NCBI RefSeq assembly: GCF_000021485.1
Contig: NC_011761.1
Span: forward strand, 1,394,001-1,458,000
DNA length: 64,000 nucleotides
Source of the DNA: Acidithiobacillus ferrooxidans ATCC 23270
GTDB taxonomy: Bacteria > Pseudomonadota > Gammaproteobacteria > Acidithiobacillales > Acidithiobacillaceae
Direction: 5' to 3'
Of the stretch, positions 62,632 through 64,000 are shown in pieces. The notes below the pieces were generated by a model. That model ran no database searches. It was given only the letters and a program-made list of their open reading frames with translations, and had not been told where the DNA came from. The first letter of the stretch is position 1; each line of letters begins with the position of its first letter. The position numbers and the translations under genes were made by a program.

Positions 62632-62970
62632 CTAGCTGAGTGACTGCCTGACCACGCCATCCAGGCCGCTGTCACCGGCATCGGGCGTCTTCGGTAGTAT
62701 GTTTTCTACCTCTGAGTGCACGCGGGCGATGATATGGGCGGCCACCAGTCCGTCGCCAACACGCTCACACGCATCCGCCCCTGCCCGTACCGCCGCATTC
62801 ACCGCACCAGTCTCACCGCGCACCAGCACGGTGACATAGCCGCCGCCCACGAACTGGCGGCCCACCAGGCGCACTTCTGCCGCCTTGGTCATCGCGTCCG
62901 CCGCCTCAATCGCCGGCACCAGGCCGCGCGTCTCGATCATACCCAGTGCCACTCCGCTGACATTTATCAT
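62632..62970 (-). CDS. csoS1B: Carboxysome shell hexamer protein CsoS1B (extended tail)
   Basis: The 112-residue BMC-domain protein is the same as the two other copies through ENILP and then has a distinct tail [19 protein letters not shown]. The start at 62970 is chosen by analogy with the other copies: GGAG lies 8 bases upstream of it. CsoS1 hexamers tile the shell faces with a central pore for bicarbonate and sugar phosphates. Confidence 0.93.
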   Translation of the reverse strand: MINVSGVALGMIETRGLVPAIEAADAMTKAAEVRLVGRQFVGGGYVTVLVRGETGAVNAAVRAGADACERVGDGLVAAHIIARVHSEVENILPKTPDAGDSGLDGVVRQSLS

Positions 62971-63015
62971 TTCCATCACTCCATGTTCCGGTTCGGTTGA
63001 TTCGGATAATACGGT

Positions 63016-63312
63016 TCATTCCACCGGGCTGCTGGGCAGAATATTCTCCACTTCACTGTGTACGCGGGCGATGATATGGGCGGCTACCAGTCCGTCACCG
63101 ACACGCTCACACGCATCTGCTCCGGCGCGTACCGCCGCATTTACCGCACCGGTCTCACCGCGCACCAGTACGGTGACATACCCACCGCCCACGAACTGGC
63201 GGCCCACCAGACGCACTTCCGCCGCCTTGGTCATCGCGTCTGCCGCTTCAATCGCTGGCACCAGGCCGCGCGTCTCGATCATACCCAGTGCCACTCCGCT
63301 GACGTTTGCCAT
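63016..63312 (-). CDS. csoS1A: Carboxysome shell hexamer protein CsoS1A
   Basis: A 98-residue BMC-domain protein: [40 protein letters not shown] and [24 protein letters not shown] lies 8 bases before the ATG at 63312; an ATG two codons earlier is only 2 bases from it. It differs from the next copy by one residue (Ile/Val). Confidence 0.94.
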   Translation of the reverse strand: MANVSGVALGMIETRGLVPAIEAADAMTKAAEVRLVGRQFVGGGYVTVLVRGETGAVNAAVRAGADACERVGDGLVAAHIIARVHSEVENILPSSPVE

Positions 63313-63356
63313 TTTCATTACTCCTTCTCTGGTTCAGTTGACTCAAGTAATACTGC

Positions 63357-63653
63357 TCATTCCACCGGGCTGCTGGGCAGAATATTCTCCACTTCACTGT
63401 GTACGCGGGCGATGATGTGGGCGGCTACCAGTCCGTCACCGACACGCTCACACGCATCTGCTCCGGCGCGTACTGCCGCATTTACCGCACCGGTCTCACC
63501 GCGCACCAGCACGGTGACGTAGCCGCCGCCCACGAACTGGCGACCCACCAGACGCACTTCTGCCGCCTTGGTCATCGCGTCTGCCGCTTCAACCGCCGGC
63601 ACCAGGCCGCGCGTCTCGATCATACCCAGTGCCACTCCGCTTACGTTTGCCAT
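63357..63653 (-). CDS. csoS1C: Carboxysome shell hexamer protein CsoS1C
   Basis: A 98-residue BMC-domain protein, 97 of 98 residues identical to the following copy (GLVPAVEA here). AAAAGGAG precedes the ATG at 63653. It is first of the three csoS1 genes, and lies 31 bases after csoS4B, the order known from Halothiobacillus. Confidence 0.94.
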   Translation of the reverse strand: MANVSGVALGMIETRGLVPAVEAADAMTKAAEVRLVGRQFVGGGYVTVLVRGETGAVNAAVRAGADACERVGDGLVAAHIIARVHSEVENILPSSPVE

Positions 63654-63684
63654 GTCCACTACTCCTTTTGGGTTAAAAAAATGG

Positions 63685-63951
63685 TTAGTTTCCTGTCTGG
63701 CTACCGCTGGGGTCCCAATGATCAATGATCCCGGCGATGGTCAGGTCTGTCAGTATCCGGTAATCTCCCGCAGCGTAACGGGCTGCCGAACCGCTCACGG
63801 CAATCACCCATTTGCCTGGTGGCACACCTACTGGGTCGGCGGCCACGCTGATCCGACCTTTCGCATCGGTGAGTACCCGGAGCGATGCATTCTGCAGCCC
63901 GGGTATTCTCCGGGTGGCCACGAGATCAGAGACGACGCGCATAATGTCCAT
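63685..63951 (-). CDS. csoS4B: Carboxysome shell vertex pentamer protein CsoS4B
   Basis: An 88-residue EutN/CcmL-type protein that caps shell vertices. It shows MDIMRVVSDLVATRRIPGL, ADPVGVPPGKWVIAVSGSAAR and LTIAGIIDHWD. AGGA lies 8 bases before the ATG at 63951. It is immediately downstream of the csoS4A end. Confidence 0.92.
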   Translation of the reverse strand: MDIMRVVSDLVATRRIPGLQNASLRVLTDAKGRISVAADPVGVPPGKWVIAVSGSAARYAAGDYRILTDLTIAGIIDHWDPSGSQTGN

Positions 63952-63961
63952 ATCGGATATC

Positions 63962-64000
63962 CTAATCTTCCGACCAGTGGTCGATGATGCCGACGATGGT
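63962..64000 (-). CDS. csoS4A: CsoS4A, C-terminal end only (window edge)
   Basis: The last 12 codons read TIVGIIDHWSED and then TAG. This matches the end of the CsoS4 pentamer family and is paralogous to the end of CsoS4B (TIAGIIDHWD). The remainder lies beyond the window. Confidence 0.8.
   Translation of the reverse strand, partial: TIVGIIDHWSED

Noticed and set aside
62632-63653. Spaced repeated sequence as a CRISPR-like array
   Set aside because: The repeats are three csoS1 genes of ~300 bases each, not short repeats with unique spacers.

Overview
The window looks like a chromosome segment of an acidophilic, autotrophic, sulfur- or iron-oxidising proteobacterium, most probably Acidithiobacillus. 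The evidence is an alpha-carboxysome operon with McdAB, CbbQ/CbbO and the RuBisCO chaperone acRAF; a DabAB inorganic-carbon pump; a glycolate-oxidation operon; and a conjugative element carrying many decayed insertion sequences. The genus is inferred from gene content and family memory; no database search was run.

Region 1 (1-21.7 kb) is the inside of an integrative conjugative element or integrated plasmid. It starts with accessory genes (DUF3560 protein, LPD7-like protein), a membrane protein and a DUF3363-type relaxase. Then comes a scarred stretch (7.9-11.9 kb) with a second copy of the relaxase 3' end, insertion-sequence scraps, two differently broken copies of a small gene, and a HigB/HigA-type module whose toxin has an in-frame TGA. 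A P-type mating-pore operon follows: trbB, then an AT-rich convergent pair of membrane-protein genes, then trbC, trbD, trbE, a small exported protein, trbJ, an EexN-like lipoprotein and trbL. TrbF, TrbG and TrbI are not seen. An 11-bp word, GATCTATACCC, stands 40-57 bp upstream of four genes of this element and nowhere else that I could see.

Region 2 (21.8-26.3 kb, minus strand) is a small stress cluster: PsiE-family protein, small membrane protein, HtrA/DegP-type protease, small exported protein and Hsp20, ended by a transposase relic. Region 3 (26.3-30.7 kb) encodes a beta-hydroxyacid-dehydrogenase-like enzyme behind a TetR-type palindrome, a YdeP/FdhF-like molybdoenzyme, a small winged-helix-like protein and FdhD. 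A chimeric IS256/IS630 transposase gene follows. Region 4 (31.6-35.4 kb) is a nitrosative-stress module: hcp and an hcr-like reductase, divergent from a Crp/Fnr-type regulator, with a perfect TTGAT-N4-ATCAA box upstream of hcp.

Region 5 (35.7-49.5 kb) serves carbon: dabB-dabA plus a stand-alone PDC-sensor protein, then glcF, glcE, glcD, a DUF1537 kinase and a transketolase/phosphoketolase-like enzyme, divergent from an IclR regulator. The inferred theme is bicarbonate/CO2 uptake plus salvage of RuBisCO oxygenation products. Region 6 (49.7-51.6 kb) is a three-gene unit of unknown function (small protein, DUF6671 protein, unknown protein) with a perfect 20-bp palindrome. Region 7 (51.7-54.5 kb) holds pyrC and ilvD.

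Region 8 (54.5-64 kb, minus strand) is the 3' part of the carboxysome operon, read right to left: csoS4A (partial), csoS4B, csoS1C, csoS1A, csoS1B, a bacterioferritin-like gene, acRAF, mcdA, mcdB, cbbQ, cbbO. It runs on into a class II aldolase-like protein fused to a Dabb domain, bioD, a 64-residue protein and a Sua5/TsaC gene. The aldolase has lost two of three expected zinc ligands.
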